Translations under genes and position numbers: made by a program
NCBI RefSeq assembly: GCF_047675955.1
Contig: NC_132912.1
Coordinates: 84,096,382-84,160,381, forward strand
DNA from: Chlorocebus sabaeus
Lineage: Eukaryota > Chordata > Mammalia > Primates > Cercopithecidae
Length of the DNA stretch: 64,000 nt
Direction of reading: 5' to 3'
Notes under the pieces: generated by a model
Database searches by the model: none
What the model saw: only the letters and a program-made list of their open reading frames with translations
Told to the model about the DNA's origin: nothing
Shown here: in pieces, positions 46,325 through 57,334 of the stretch
Numbering within the stretch: position 1 is the first letter of the stretch
Layout of the letters: each line of letters begins with the position of its first letter

Positions 46325-46851
46325 TGTGGTAATCGTTTATTGTTGCATAACAAATAATCTTCAAATTTGTCACCCTAAAAGCAACACACATTTATATTCA
46401 TATAGTTTCTGAGACTCAGAAATCTGGGAGAAATTTTGCAGGGCAGTTATAGTTCAGGGTCTCTCATGTGGTTGCAATCAAGATGTTAAGTGGGCTATAG
46501 TGTGTCAGACTTGATTGCAGCTAGAAGATGTGCTTTCAATCTTAGCTGCATGACTTTTGGCAGGAGGCTTCTGTTCTTTATCATGTGTGCCTCTCCATAG
46601 AGTTTATGACATGGCTTCCCAAGTATGAGGGAAGAGCGAGGAAGACAAAAAAATGAAAGAGAGAGAGCAAGATTGAAATCATAGTATGTTTTATAATCTA
46701 ATCTTGGAGGGGGTATATATCACTTCTGCCATATTCAGTTAGTTACAAAGACAAAATTGTAGTACACTACGAAGTTGGGGAGGGTACCATAAAACTGTAT
46801 GTATACCAGTAAGCTAGAATCATTGTAGGGTATCTTGGAGGCTGGTTACCA
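46325..46851 (-). mobile_element. ERVL/MaLR-like LTR, copy 2 of 3, near full length
   Basis: GTTTATTGTTGCATAACAAA, GTGGTTGCAATCAAGATGTT, GTGTGCCTCTCCATAGAG, CTTCTGCCATATTCAGTTAG and GTATCTTGGAGGCTGGTTAC follow the same order as copy 1. The ends TGTGGTAATCG and GGTTACCA fit the LTR boundaries. Confidence 0.7.
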
Positions 46852-47119
46852 AAATCAACATTCCCCTATTAACAAAACTTTACAAGGCTCTCTTGTTTTT
46901 GTAAATTGTTTGAATTATTTATTCTGATTTCCCACTACTTTGAGAAAGATACTTGAAACCAATTTGTACAATATCACCAAGTAGCACCCATACTTGGTCT
47001 CGTTTCCTCTGGTTCTGCTCTGTAAGATGCATGCTAGTTCCTAGGCAAACCACAACATGCACTCCATGCTTTTGCGTACTCCTTTTCTGCTAAACTGCCT
47101 ATCGTCTTTTCCCCAGAAA

Positions 47120-47280
47120 CTGAAACTCTCTCCACTCATTCCAAGTCCAGTCTAAATCCTATCTTCTCCACAAAAACTTTCTAATTCTTACAATGGGTTG
47201 TTTTACTCTTTTGGAATCCCAAGTGTCATTTCTATAAACTTCTTCAATGGCAATTATATTATGCTGTATGATATTCCAGT
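47120..47280 (+). mobile_element. L2 LINE fragment
   Basis: AAGTCCAGTCTAAATCCTAT, CTTCTCCACAAAAACTTTCT and GTCATTTCTATAAACTTC fit the L2 3' region. Confidence 0.5.
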
Positions 47281-48480
47281 ATTAAATTCTCCAATCTTCA
47301 TGAATGGATGAGGTAAGGTGAGGTGAAGTTATAAAACCTAATCTTTGCTTCCCATCCAGTGTCAAGCACAGTGTGTAGTAGATATAATATACACATCAAA
47401 TACGGAATCACTTCATGGATGCCAGTGTGGAAAAAGTAATAATGGAAGGGCAGTAGCATGACTTTCACAGTGACTGACTTTTTCGAGATCTTGTCAATTC
47501 CCTTTACTTTTACCAACAGATGGACAGGTAGCGGGCTCATTTGGTTAATTTTAATGGTGTCAATTTGGTTATAATTTTGAATGGAAATCATCACATTTTA
47601 TTGTGAATAATTGTGTTAAAATGTCACGTAATGGTATACACTTAAGCAGAAGGCAATGAAGAGGAAATAATAGCATTAATTATCTTTATTCTACATTGCA
47701 TATTTTCTAAGTATAAATATCAGTAGGACAATTTGACATATTAAAAAATTTCCTTCATATTTAGGACTACTCTGTTAGAAGTAGAGTTCAGTTTTGCAGC
47801 TTTTTTAAGGTAACGATAAAAACAAAGACTGGTACAACTTTTGGGGATTTTCAGTTTTATTAATACCATAAGGTGGTGGGCATGCCAGGGAAAAGTGATC
47901 AGATATTGCTTTCTTTTTTTCTACTTTCATATTTTAGTGCTTTTATAATAGAATAAGCATAAAATAGACCATCACATATCATTTTATACTTATCTCTGGA
48001 GAAAAAAAATAGTGCTAGGCAAATGCTGTCTTTCACATGCTGCTTTAAGTTTAAATAATTTGACATGCAGTTTCATGCAAAATGTAATAAAAGATACTAT
48101 TATAGAGAAATGTAGCTTAGATATTTCAAAATATAACACAGTTTACATTACTGAAGCCTATGTTATTATTGGATCTTAAAAGGATAAAAGATACTTTGTA
48201 TCTAAAGGAGTATATTTTCTTTATTCAATAATACATTTATAAGCTAGTCTGCTTCCTGTATTGTAGTATTAAAAACAATCTTGGAAGTTCTTTCTCTATC
48301 TAACTCAGAGGTAGAGTTGGCAATTTTTCCAAGTATATTCTGTATGTGACTGTTTTCCTGCCTCTGAATACTGAAATAGACTAAAAAGGGTGTTTCAGAT
48401 TATCCCTAAAATGGCACTGAACCTCAACAAATCGCTGAGGTATCTGTCGCTATCTTTCCTGTATTAATAAGAGCACCTGC
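47281..48480. other. No gene or clear repeat
   Basis: AT-rich. The 98-codon minus frame at 47298-47594 shows no motif. Confidence 0.4.
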
Positions 48481-48600
48481 TCTGACCCAGACATTCCGCA
48501 TATACTGTTTCATTTAATTTTTTCTCATAATACTAGCATGTGCCAGGATTATAACTCCCATATCTGAGACAACAATACTGAGTTTCATAAGAGACTATTA
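48481..48600 (-). mobile_element. Possible MIR fragment
   Basis: CATATACTGTTTCATTTAAT followed by CTCCCATATCTGAGACAACA resembles reversed MIR. Confidence 0.45.
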
Positions 48601-49107
48601 AAATTAAAAACAACATTCCAATTAGACAAGGGGAGAGATATTAATGAAGAACTGATGAAGATACTTATGAAGAAGTGAAGGAAAACAGCTATTTATTTAC
48701 CTATATTTAATTTCAATTGGTTCTGGAACTTTTGTGTTGAAGTTGAACCTTTTATCAGAAATTTAAGAAACAAAACACATTTGAATTTCACTATTAGATA
48801 TCTATGCATTTCAGGTGACCACATCAAAGTCTTACTCCATATGAAAGGACTGGATATAATAGAATACAATCAAAATTTAATTTTATGTTCCATAGTCACA
48901 GCTCTTTAGCTCCAGTCTGATGCGTCCCTTTAATGAACATTTTACTTCCTAAACTCCATCTCAGTATCTGCTTCTGAAAATTCAATTAGTCAAAATGGAT
49001 AATGAGTCAATGATTACATAACTGATTTGTCCAGCTCTTAGCAAGTACTTTCCTTTAATCAGTGTGAAAAACAGATCTCTAAAACCTCCCCTAGAAAAGG
49101 GAGAGGA
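48601..49107. other. No gene
   Basis: 48900-48995 includes CTCAGTATCTGCTTCTG, related to the text near 2150, and is probably an ancient repeat end. Confidence 0.35.
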
Positions 49108-49644
49108 AGTTAACAATAGTTTTATTGAGATATAATTAACATACCATATAGTTTACTCATTTCTAGTGTACAATTCTATGATTTTCAGTAAATTCACAGA
49201 ACCACAATCAATTCACAGAATTACAATCAATTTTACAACAGTGCCATCGACCCAAAGGAAACTTCGGACTCTTTAGTTATCATTCCCCTACTTCCCCCAC
49301 CCCCAACTCCCCTAGTTCTAGGCAATCATGAATCTACTTTCTAAATAAGATTGAGCTCTTCTGGACTTTTCATATATATGAAATAATACAACACAGTCTT
49401 TTGTGAGACTGGCTTCTTTCACTAAGCATAATGTTTTATAGGGTCATCCTAGTTAAGCATGGTTCTTCATTCATTTTTATGGCTGAGCAATATTTCATTG
49501 TATGGATGGATAGGCCCTATTTTTTTATCCATTCATCAGTTGATTAACATTTGGGGTGTTTCTATTTTCTGGCTATTAAGAATAATGATGCTATGAATTT
49601 GTGCAAGTTTTATGTGAATGTATTTCTTCATTTCTTTAGGGAAA

Positions 49645-49721
49645 AAGTTGGTGCAAAAGTAATTGTAGTTTTGCCATTACTTTTAATGGTAGAAACCACA
49701 ATTACTTTTACACCAACCTAA
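49645..49721. mobile_element. MADE1 mariner-derived MITE (hairpin)
   Basis: GTTGGTGCAAAAGTAATTGT at the left pairs with ACAATTACTTTTACACCAAC at the right around a central CCATTACTTTTAATGG. About 77 of the usual 80 bp are present. MADE1 palindromes gave rise to the miR-548 family, but no transcription can be read from this copy. Confidence 0.95.
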
Positions 49722-49793
49722 TACATAGGCATGAAATTGCTAGGTCGTATAGTAACTCTGTGTTTAACTTTTTGGGGAACTGCCAGACCTTTT

Positions 49794-49951
49794 ACCACAG
49801 CAACTATGCTATTTTACATTCCCACTAGCAGTGGATGAGGGTTTCAATTTCTCTACATCAACAGCAACTTTTGCTACAGCAACTATGTCACTTAACATTC
49901 TCACTAACAGTGTATGAGGGTATCAGTTTCTCTACATCCTCATCAATCTTT
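49794..49951. repeat. 79-bp tandem duplication inside L1M
   Basis: ACAGCAACTATG starts at 49797 and again at 49876. GATGAGGG/GTATGAGGG and TTTCTCTACATC recur at the same spacing. Confidence 0.88.
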
Positions 49952-50007
49952 CTGGGTGCATGTTCTATCTCCACATACTAGTACCTGGGGAAGGTCAAGG
50001 ACAATTC

Positions 50008-50026
50008 TTTTTTTTTTTTTTTTTTT
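50008..50026. repeat. Poly(T)19 tract
   Basis: Run of 19 T directly before a MIR fragment. Confidence 0.9.
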
Positions 50027-50029
50027 AAA

Positions 50030-50135
50030 TCATGAGGAAATTGAGTCATACAGATGGAACGATTTGTTCAAGGTCACACAGCCTATTAGTGAAAGGACCA
50101 GGACTAGACCTTTATGGTCTTATGAGGTTCAGTCC
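50030..50135 (-). mobile_element. MIR fragment (minus orientation)
   Basis: CATGAGGAAATTGAGTCATA and CAAGGTCACACAGCCTATTA match the reversed MIR core. Confidence 0.8.
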
Positions 50136-50205
50136 CTTGGGGTCTCAATATTCACTGTATCTAAGCAATGACACTACTCAGGCCGAGACAGTGGTCTAAA
50201 TTTTA

Positions 50206-50270
50206 TTTTATTTTAATGGAAATTTTTATGTAAAATTTAAGAATACAGCTTCTTCTTATGTTTCTTTCTT
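50206..50270 (-). mobile_element. Candidate L1 3' transduction plus second tail
   Basis: Between the left TSD and the L1 poly(T) (50262-50276) lies non-L1 sequence (50216-50260, for example GAATACAGCTTCTTCTTATG). It is preceded at 50201-50214 by a T-rich tract that reads as a second A tail on the minus strand. An ATTAAA occurs next to that tail on the minus strand. This is the expected layout of read-through past the L1 polyadenylation site. Confidence 0.7.
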
Positions 50271-50479
50271 TTTTTTATTATACTTTAAGTTCTAGGGTAC
50301 ATGTGCACAACGTGCAGGTTTGTTACATATGTATACATGTGCCATGTTGGTGTGCTGCACCCATTAACTCGTCATTTACATTAGGTATATCTCCTAATGC
50401 TATCCCTCCCCTTGCTCCCTCCCCACAATAGACCCCGGTGTGAGATGTTCCCCTTCCTGTGTCCAAGTGATCTCATTGT

Positions 50480-53400
50480 TCAGTTCCCACCTATGAGTGA
50501 GAACATGCGGTGTTTGGTTTTCTGTTCTTGCGATAGTTTGCTGAGAATGATGGTTTCCAGCTGCATCCATGTCCCTACAAAGGACAAAAACTCATCCATT
50601 TTTATGGCTGCATAGTATCCCATGGTGTATATGTGCCACATTTTCTTAATCCAGTCTGTCACTGATGGACATTTGGGTTGACTCGAAGTCTTTGCTATTG
50701 TGAATAGAGCCGCAATAAACATACGTGTGCAGCATGATTTATAATCCTTTGGGTATATACCCAGGAATGGGATGACTGGGTCAAATGGTATTTCTAGTTC
50801 TAGAACCTTGAGGAATCGCCACACGGTTTTCCACAATGGTTGAACTAGTTTACAGTCCCACCAACAGTGTAAAAGCGTTCCTATTTCTCCACATCCTCTC
50901 CAGCACCTGTTGTTTCCTGATTTTTTAATGATTTCCATTATAACTGGTGTGAGGTGGTATCTCATTGTGGTTTTGATTTGCATTTCTCTGATGGCCAGTG
51001 ATGATCAGTATTTTTTCATGTGTCTGTTGGCTGTATGAATGTCTTCTTTTGAGAAGTGTCTGTTCATATCCCTTGCCCACTTTTTGATGGGTTTTTTTTT
51101 TTCTTGTAAATTTGATTGAGTTTTTTGTAGGTTCTGGATATTAACCCTTTGTCAGATGAGTAGATTGCAAAAATTTTCTCCCATTCTGTAGGTTGCCTCT
51201 TCACTCTAATGGTAGTTTCTTTTGCTGTGCAGAAGCTCTTTAGTTTAATTAGACCCCATTTTTCTATTTTGGCTTTTGCTGCTGTTGCTTTTGGTGTTTT
51301 AGACATGAAGTCCTTGCCCATGCCTATGTCCTGAATGGTATTACCTAGGTTTTCTTCTAGGGTTATTATGGTTTTAGGTCTAACATTTAAGTTTCTAATC
51401 CATCTTGAATTAATTTTCGTATAAGGAGTAAGGGAAGGATCCAGTATCAGCTTTCTACTTATGGCTAGCCAGTTTTCCCAGCACCATTTATTAAATAGGG
51501 AATTCTTTCCCCATTTCTTGTTTTTATCATGTTTGTCAAAGATCAGATGGCTGTAGATGTGTGGTATTATTTCTGAGGGCTCTGTTCTGTTCCATTGGTA
51601 GAGATCTCTGTTTTGGTACCAGTACCATGCTGTTTTGGTTAGTGTAGCCTTGTAGTATAGTGTGAAATCAGGTAGCGTGATGCCTCCAGCTTTGTTATTT
51701 TGACTTAGGATTGTCTTGGTAATGCAGGCTCTTTTTTGGTTCCATATGAACTTTAAAGCAGTTTTTTCCAATTCTGTGAAGAAGCTCATTGGTAGCTTGA
51801 TGGGGATGGCATTGAATCTATAAATTACCTTGGGCAGTATGGCCATTTTCACGATATTGATTCTTCTTATCCATGAGCATGGTATGTTCTTCCATTTGTT
51901 TGTGTCCTCTTTGATTTCACTGAGCAGTGGTTTGTAGTTCTCCTTGAAGAGTCCTTCACATCCCTTGTAAGTTGGATTCCTAGGTATTTTATTCTCTTTG
52001 AAGCTATTGTTAATGGGAGTTCACTCATGATTTGGCTCTCTGTCTGTCTGTTCCTAGTGTATAAGAATGCTTGTAATTTTGGCACATTGATTTTGTATCC
52101 TGAGAATTTGCTGAACTTGCTTATCAGCTTAAGGAGATTTTGGGCTGAGACAATGGGGTTTTCTATGTATACAATGATGTCATCTGCAAACAGGGACAAT
52201 TGACTTCTTCTTTTCCTAACTGAATACCCTTGATTTCTTTCTCTTGCCTGATTGCCCTAGCCAGAACTTCCAACATTATGTTGAATAGGAGTGGTGAGAG
52301 AGGGCATCTCTGTCTTGTGCCAGTTTTCAAAGGGAATTTTTCCAGTTTTTGCCCATTCAGTATGATATTGGCTGTGTGTTTGTCATAAATAGCTCTTATT
52401 ATTTTGAGATACATTCCATCAATACCGGATTTATTGAGAGTTTTTAGCATGAAGGGCTGTTGAATTTTGTCAGAGGTCTTTTCTGTATCTATTGAGATAA
52501 TCATGTGGTTTTTGTCTTTGGTTCTGTTTATATACTGGATTATGTTTATTGATTTGTGTATGTTGAACCAGCCTTGAATCCCAGGGATGAAGCCCACTTG
52601 ATCATGGTGGATAAGCTTTTTGATGTGCTGCTGGATCCGGTTTGCCTGTATTTTATTGAGGATTTTTGCATTGATGTTCATTAGGGATATTGGTCTAAAA
52701 TTCTCTTTTTTTGTTGTGTCTCTGCCAGGCTTTGGTATCAGGATGATGTTGGCCTCATAAAACGAGCTAGGGAGGATTGCCTCTTTTTCTATTGATTGAA
52801 ATAGTTTCAGAAGGAATGGTACCAACTCCTGCTTGTACCTCTGGTAGAATTCGGCTGTGAATCCGTCTGGTTCTGGACTTGTTTTGGTTGGTAGGCTATT
52901 AATTATTGCCTCAATTTCAGAGCCTACTATTGGTCTATTCAGGGATTCAACTTCTTCCTGGTTTAGTCTTGGGAGAGTGTAAGTGTCCAGGAAGTTATCC
53001 ATTTCTTCTAGGTTTTCTAGTTTACTTGCATAGAAGTGTTTATAGTATTCTCTGATGGTAGTTTGTATTTCTGTGGGGTCAGTGGTGATATTCCCTTTAT
53101 CATTTTTTATTGTGTCTACTTGATTATTTCTCTTTTCTTCTTTATTAGTGTTGCTAGCAGTCTATCAATTTTGTTTATCTTTTCAAAAAAACAGCTCCTG
53201 GATTCATTGATTTTTTGGAAGGTTATTTGTGTCTCTATCTCCTTCAGTTCTGCTCTGATCTTAGTTATTTCTTGCCTTCTGCTAGCTTTTGAATGTGTTT
53301 GCTCTTGCTTCTCTAGTTCTTTTAATTGTGATGTTAGGGTGTCAATTTTAGATCTTTCCTGCTTTCTCTTGTGGGCATTTAGTGCTATAAATTTCCCTCT

Positions 53401-54284
53401 ACACACTGCTTTAAATGTGTCCCAGAGATTCTGGTATGTCGTATCTTTGTTCTCATTGGTTTCAAATACCATCTTTATTTCTGCCTTCATTTTATTATGT
53501 ACCCAGTAGTCATTCAGGAGCAAGTTGTTCAGTTTCCACGTAGTTAAGCAGTTTTGATTGAGTTTCTTAGTCCTGAGTTCTAATTTGATTGTACTGTGGT
53601 CTGAGAGACAGTTTGTTATAATATCTGTTCTTTACATTTGCTGAGGAGTGCTTTACTTCCAACTATGTGGTCAATTTTGGAATAAGTGCGATGTAGTGCT
53701 GAGAAGAATGTATATTCTGTTGATTTGGGGTGGAGAGTTCTGTAGATGTCTATTAGGTCCACATGGTGCAGAGTTGAGTTCAATTCCTGGATATGCTTGT
53801 TAACTTTCTGTCTCATTGATCTGTCTAACGTTGACAGGGGGGTGTTAAAGTCTCACATTATTATTGTATGGGAATCTAAGTCTCTTTGTAAGTCTCTAAG
53901 GACTTGCTTTATGAATCTGGGTGCTCCTGTATTGGGTGCATATATATTTAGGATAGTTAGCTCTTCCTTATTAATTGATCCCTTTACTATTATGTAATGG
54001 CTTTCTTTGTCTCTTTTGATCTTTGATGGTTTAAAGTCTGTTTTACCAGAGACTAGGATTGCAACCCCTGCTTTTTTTTGTTTTCCATTTTCTTCGTACA
54101 TCTTCCTCCATCCCTTTATTTTGAGCCTATGTGTATCTCTGCATGTGTGATAGGTCCCCTGAATACAGCAAACTGATGGGTCTGGACTCTTTATCGAATT
54201 TGCCAGTCTGTGTCCTTTAATTGGACCATTTAGTCCATTTACATTTAAGGTTAATATTGTTATGTGTGAACTTGATCCTGTCAT
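50480..54284 (-). pseudogene. L1 ORF2 (endonuclease, reverse transcriptase), broken
   Basis: Normally about 1275 residues in three parts: N-terminal AP-like endonuclease that nicks target DNA, reverse transcriptase, and Cys-rich C-terminus. All are recognisable here. The start is the Met at 54284 (MTGSSSHITILTLNVNGLNG). Residue 43 in the CCIQ.T motif is Gly (codon GGG) where active L1 has the metal-binding Glu, and the SKIDHIVGSK motif with the catalytic Asp-His pair is kept. The reverse transcriptase carries FADD (MSLFADDIIVYIE), but a 1-nt loss near 52200 puts it out of frame with the upstream piece (compare the other L1 near 25260, which has one more T). Open pieces are 53853-54284, 53616-53816, 53116-53523, 52163-53002, 51867-52199, 51064-51852 and 50480-50983. 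The C-terminus ends FSLIGGN as usual. No functional product is expected. Confidence 0.93.
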
Positions 54285-54347
54285 TATGATATTAACTGGT
54301 TATTTTGCTCATTAGTTGATGCAGTTTCTTCCTAGCATCGATGGTCT

Positions 54348-55410
54348 TTACATTTTGGCATGTTTTTGCAATGGCTGGTACCTGTTGTTCCTTTCCTTGT
54401 TTAGTGCTTCCTTCAGGATCTCTTGTAGGGCAGGCCTGGTGGTGACAAAATCTCTAACCATTTGCTTGTCTGTAAAGGATTTTATTTCTCCTTCACTTAT
54501 GAAACTTAGTTTGGCTGGATATGAAATTCTGCATTGAAAATTCTTTTCTTTAAGAATGTGGAATATTGGCCCCCACTTTCTTCTGGCTTGTAGAGTTTCT
54601 GCCGAGAGATCTGCTGTTAGTCTGATGGGCTTCCCTTTGTGTGTAGCCCGACCTTTCTCTCTGGCTGCCCTTAACATTTTTTCCTTCATTTCAACTTTGG
54701 TGAATCTGACAATTATGTGTCTTGGAGTTGCTCTTCTCGAGGAGTATCTTTGTGGATTTCTCTATATTTCCCAAATTTGAATGTTGGCCTGCCTTACTAG
54801 GTTGGGGAAATTTTCATGCATGATACCCTGCAGAGTGTTTTCCAACTTGGTTCCATTCTCCCCATCACTTTCAGGCACACCAATCAGACATAGATTTGGT
54901 CTTTTTCACACAATCCCATATTTCTTGGAGGCTTTATTCATTTCTTTTTACTCTTTTTTCTCTAAACTTCTCTTCTTGCTTCATTTCATTCATTTGATCT
55001 TCAATCACTGATACTCTTTCTTCCAGTTGATCAAGTCGGTTACTGAAGCTTGTGCATTTGTCATGTGGTTCTCGTGTCATGGTTTTCATCTCTATCAGTT
55101 CATTTATGGACTTCCCTGCATTGGTTATTCTAGTTGTCCCTTCTTCCATTCTTTTTTCAAAGTTTTTAGTTTATTTATGCTGGGTACGTAGTTCCTCCTT
55201 TAGCTATGAGAAGTTTGATCAACTGAAGCCTTCTTCTCTCAACTTGCAAAAGTCATTCTCTGTCCAGCTTTGTTCCATTGCTGGTGATGAGCTGTGTTCC
55301 TTTGGAGGGGGAGATGCACTCTGATTTTTTGAATTTCCAGCTTTTCTGTACTGCTTTTTCCCCATCTTTGTGGTTTTATCTGCCTTTGGTCTTTGATGAT
55401 GGTGATGCAC
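54348..55410 (-). pseudogene. L1 ORF1 (RNA-binding chaperone), broken
   Basis: The ORF1 protein normally has about 338 residues: coiled coil, RRM and C-terminal domain. It coats L1 RNA. Here the start is MGKKQYRKAGNSKNQSAS (55410). A coiled-coil piece lies at 54934-55149 (DQLEERVSVIEDQMNEMK) and the C-terminal domain at 54348-54689, ending YQPLQKHAKM. Frames are interrupted between these pieces. The 63-nt gap to ORF2 is the standard L1 spacer. Confidence 0.93.
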
Positions 55411-56403
55411 TGATGGGGTTTTGGTGTGGGTGTCCTTTCTGTTAGTTAGTTTTCCTTCTAACAGTCAGGACCCTCAGCTGCAGGTCTGTTGGAGTTTGCT
55501 TGAGGTCAACTCCAGACGCTGTTTGCCTGGGTATCAGCAGCGGAGGCTGCAGAAGATAGAATATTGCTGAACAGCTAGTGTTGCTGTCTGATTCTTGTTC
55601 TGGAAGCTTTGTCTCAGAGGTGTACCCAGCCGTGTGAGGTGTGAGGTGTCGGTCTGCACCTAGTGGGGGATGTCTCCCAGTTAGGCTTCTCAGGGGTCAG
55701 GGACCCACTTGAGCAGGCAGTCTGTCTATTCTCAGATCTCAGCCTGTGTGCTGGGAGAACCACTGCTCTCTTCAAAGCTGTCAGACACGGACATTTACAT
55801 CTGAAGAGGTTTCTGCTGCTTTTTGTTTAGCTATGCCCTGTCCCCAGAGGTGGAGTCTACAGAGGCAGGCAGGCTTCCTTGAGCTGAGGTGGGCTCCACC
55901 CAATTCCGGCTTCCCAGCAGCTTTGTTTACCTACTCAAGCCTCACCAATGGCAGGCGCCCCTCCCACAGCTTTGTTGCCACCTTGCAATTAGATCTCAGA
56001 TTGCTGTGCTAGCAATGAGGGACGTTCCATGGGCATGGGACCCTCTGGGCCAGGTGTGGGATATAATCTCCTGGTGTGCTGTTTGCTAAGACCCTTGGTA
56101 AAGTGCAGTATTATGGTGGGAGTTACCCAATTTTCCAGGTGTTGTGTGTCTCAGTTTCCCTTGGCTAGGAAAAGGAATTACCTTCCTCCTTGCACTTGCC
56201 AGGTGAGGCGATACCTGGCCCTGCTTCAGCTCTCACTGGTTGGGCTGCACTAGCTGACCAGCACCAACTGTCTGACACACCCCAGTGAGATGAACCCGGT
56301 ACCTCAGTTGAAAATGCAGAAATCACCTGTCTTCTGTGTCGCTCATGCGGGGAGCTAGAGGCTGAAGCTGTTCCTATTCAGCCATCTTGGGTGCTCCCTC
56401 TGC
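55411..56403 (-). promoter_or_regulatory. L1 5' UTR (degenerate internal promoter region)
   Basis: About 990 nt upstream of ORF1, GC-richer than the window. In active L1 this region carries a sense RNA polymerase II promoter near base 1 and an antisense promoter. Whether this copy is active cannot be read from sequence. Plus frames at 55746-56253 lie in it. Confidence 0.8.
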
Positions 56404-56479
56404 TGGTCTAAATTTTAACGCTTAAAAATGTGGGAGCCTAATATTTTCCTTTTTAATTCCAAAAGAGGGTCTAGTAAAA

Positions 56480-57040
56480 CTCTATTGCCTTAAAAATTAA
56501 AAATAAAACTGCCCCTGTGATCTCTACCTCCAGATAATCACACCCTTGTGTAACTCCCCAGCCCCTTGAGGTTGGGCTGAACCTAGTGGATTTCTTTAAG
56601 CATAGAACATGAAAAGGTTGATGCAATATCCCTTCTCATCTATTATTATGTTACAAAGGATTATGACCTCATATTGCTAGCAAACTCTTTTGCCTTCTTG
56701 ACTTGATACAAGCTGTCGTGTTGGAGAACCTGCCTGGCAAAGAATTTTGGTCAGCCTTTATCCAAGAGCAAGCTAAGAACTGAGGACCTCAGTCCAACCG
56801 CCAGTAAGAAATTAAATACTGCCAATGACCATTTGATCTTGGAAATGAATCCTTTCCCAGATAAGCTGTGGAGTCACTATCATGCAGCCACCACCTCAAT
56901 TTAAGCATGTGAGAAATCCTAAGGAAGAAGATCCGTACATTTCCAGATTCTCGATCCAAAGAAACTATGAGATAGTAAATGTTTGTTATACAACTCTAAA
57001 TTCTGTGGAACTTTTGAAACAGCAATATATAACTAACAGA
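56480..57040 (+). mobile_element. ERVL/MaLR-like LTR, copy 3 of 3 (plus)
   Basis: CACACCCTTGTGTAACTCCC, CATATTGCTAGCAAACTCTT, CTGAGGACCTCAGTCCAAC and a terminal CAATATATAACTAACAGA follow LTR order and are the reverse of copies 1 and 2. TATGAGATAGTAAATGTTTG corresponds to the poly(A)-signal region. The plus frame at 56882-57133 starts inside it and is not a gene. Confidence 0.72.
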
Positions 57041-57084
57041 GATGTGCTGTTAGGAGATAGTTTGCTTTTAATTATTAGACAATT

Positions 57085-57155
57085 ATTTGTATGTGAATTA
57101 ATGTATACATCAATTATGTTGTGGATTCAATAAATATTTTATTAAGTCTTTGCAA
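57085..57155. repeat. Dispersed local duplicate, unit A (partner 59605-59675)
   Basis: TTATTTGTAT, TATACATCAATT, TTGTGGA.TCAATAAATATT and ATTAAGTCT occur in the same order and spacing in both, at roughly 80% identity by eye. Confidence 0.75.
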
Positions 57156-57160
57156 CAAAC

Positions 57161-57334
57161 AGTACAAAAGGAGAAAATTATAGAGTCCTGGATTATCTCT
57201 CTTTCTGTATATTATATATATGAGAAATGATTTGGAGATTATATATATTATTTGTTATATATAATTATATACATAATTGAATAACATATTATTTGTTATC
57301 ATGATAGTATTGACATAATTATTCCAGAGTATAT
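57161..57334. repeat. Dispersed local duplicate, unit C (partner 58151-58265)
   Basis: Both copies have ACAAAAGGAGAAA, AGAGTCCT and TTATCATGA..ATATTG-like text followed by CATAATTAT.CCAGA. The copy here carries an extra AT-rich expansion (57205-57295). Confidence 0.7.

Larger units (their letters stand above)
49108..49951 (-). mobile_element. Ancient L1 (L1M-type) 3' end, minus strand
   Basis: TTTTATTGAGATATAATTAA, CACTAAGCATAATGTTTTAT and ACTTTTTGGGGAACTGCC are typical reversed L1M 3' sequence. It is interrupted by a MADE1 and contains a 79-bp tandem duplication. Confidence 0.82.
50192..56417 (-). mobile_element. Full-length L1PA-type element with 14-nt TSD
   Basis: The direct repeat TGGTCTAAATTTTA (50192-50205, 56404-56417) brackets a complete L1 read on the minus strand. 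The parts are a 5' UTR starting near 56403 (reverse of CATCTTGGGTGCTCCCTC), ORF1, a 63-nt spacer, ORF2 and a 3' UTR ending at about 50277. About 70 nt of extra sequence lie between the L1 tail and the left TSD. Both ORFs are broken, so the copy is not autonomous. The 3' UTR is of older L1PA type. The long plus-strand frame at 53036-53509 is antisense to ORF2. Confidence 0.95.

Noticed and set aside
53036..53509. 157-codon plus frame, hydrophobic, membrane-like
   Set aside because: Antisense to L1 ORF2. The hydrophobicity mirrors the A-rich sense strand.
55746..56253. Three plus frames of 66-88 codons
   Set aside because: They lie in the L1 5' UTR antisense direction, without recognisable protein features.
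50192..56417. Potentially active LINE-1
   Set aside because: Both ORFs are broken many times and the endonuclease Glu43 is lost.
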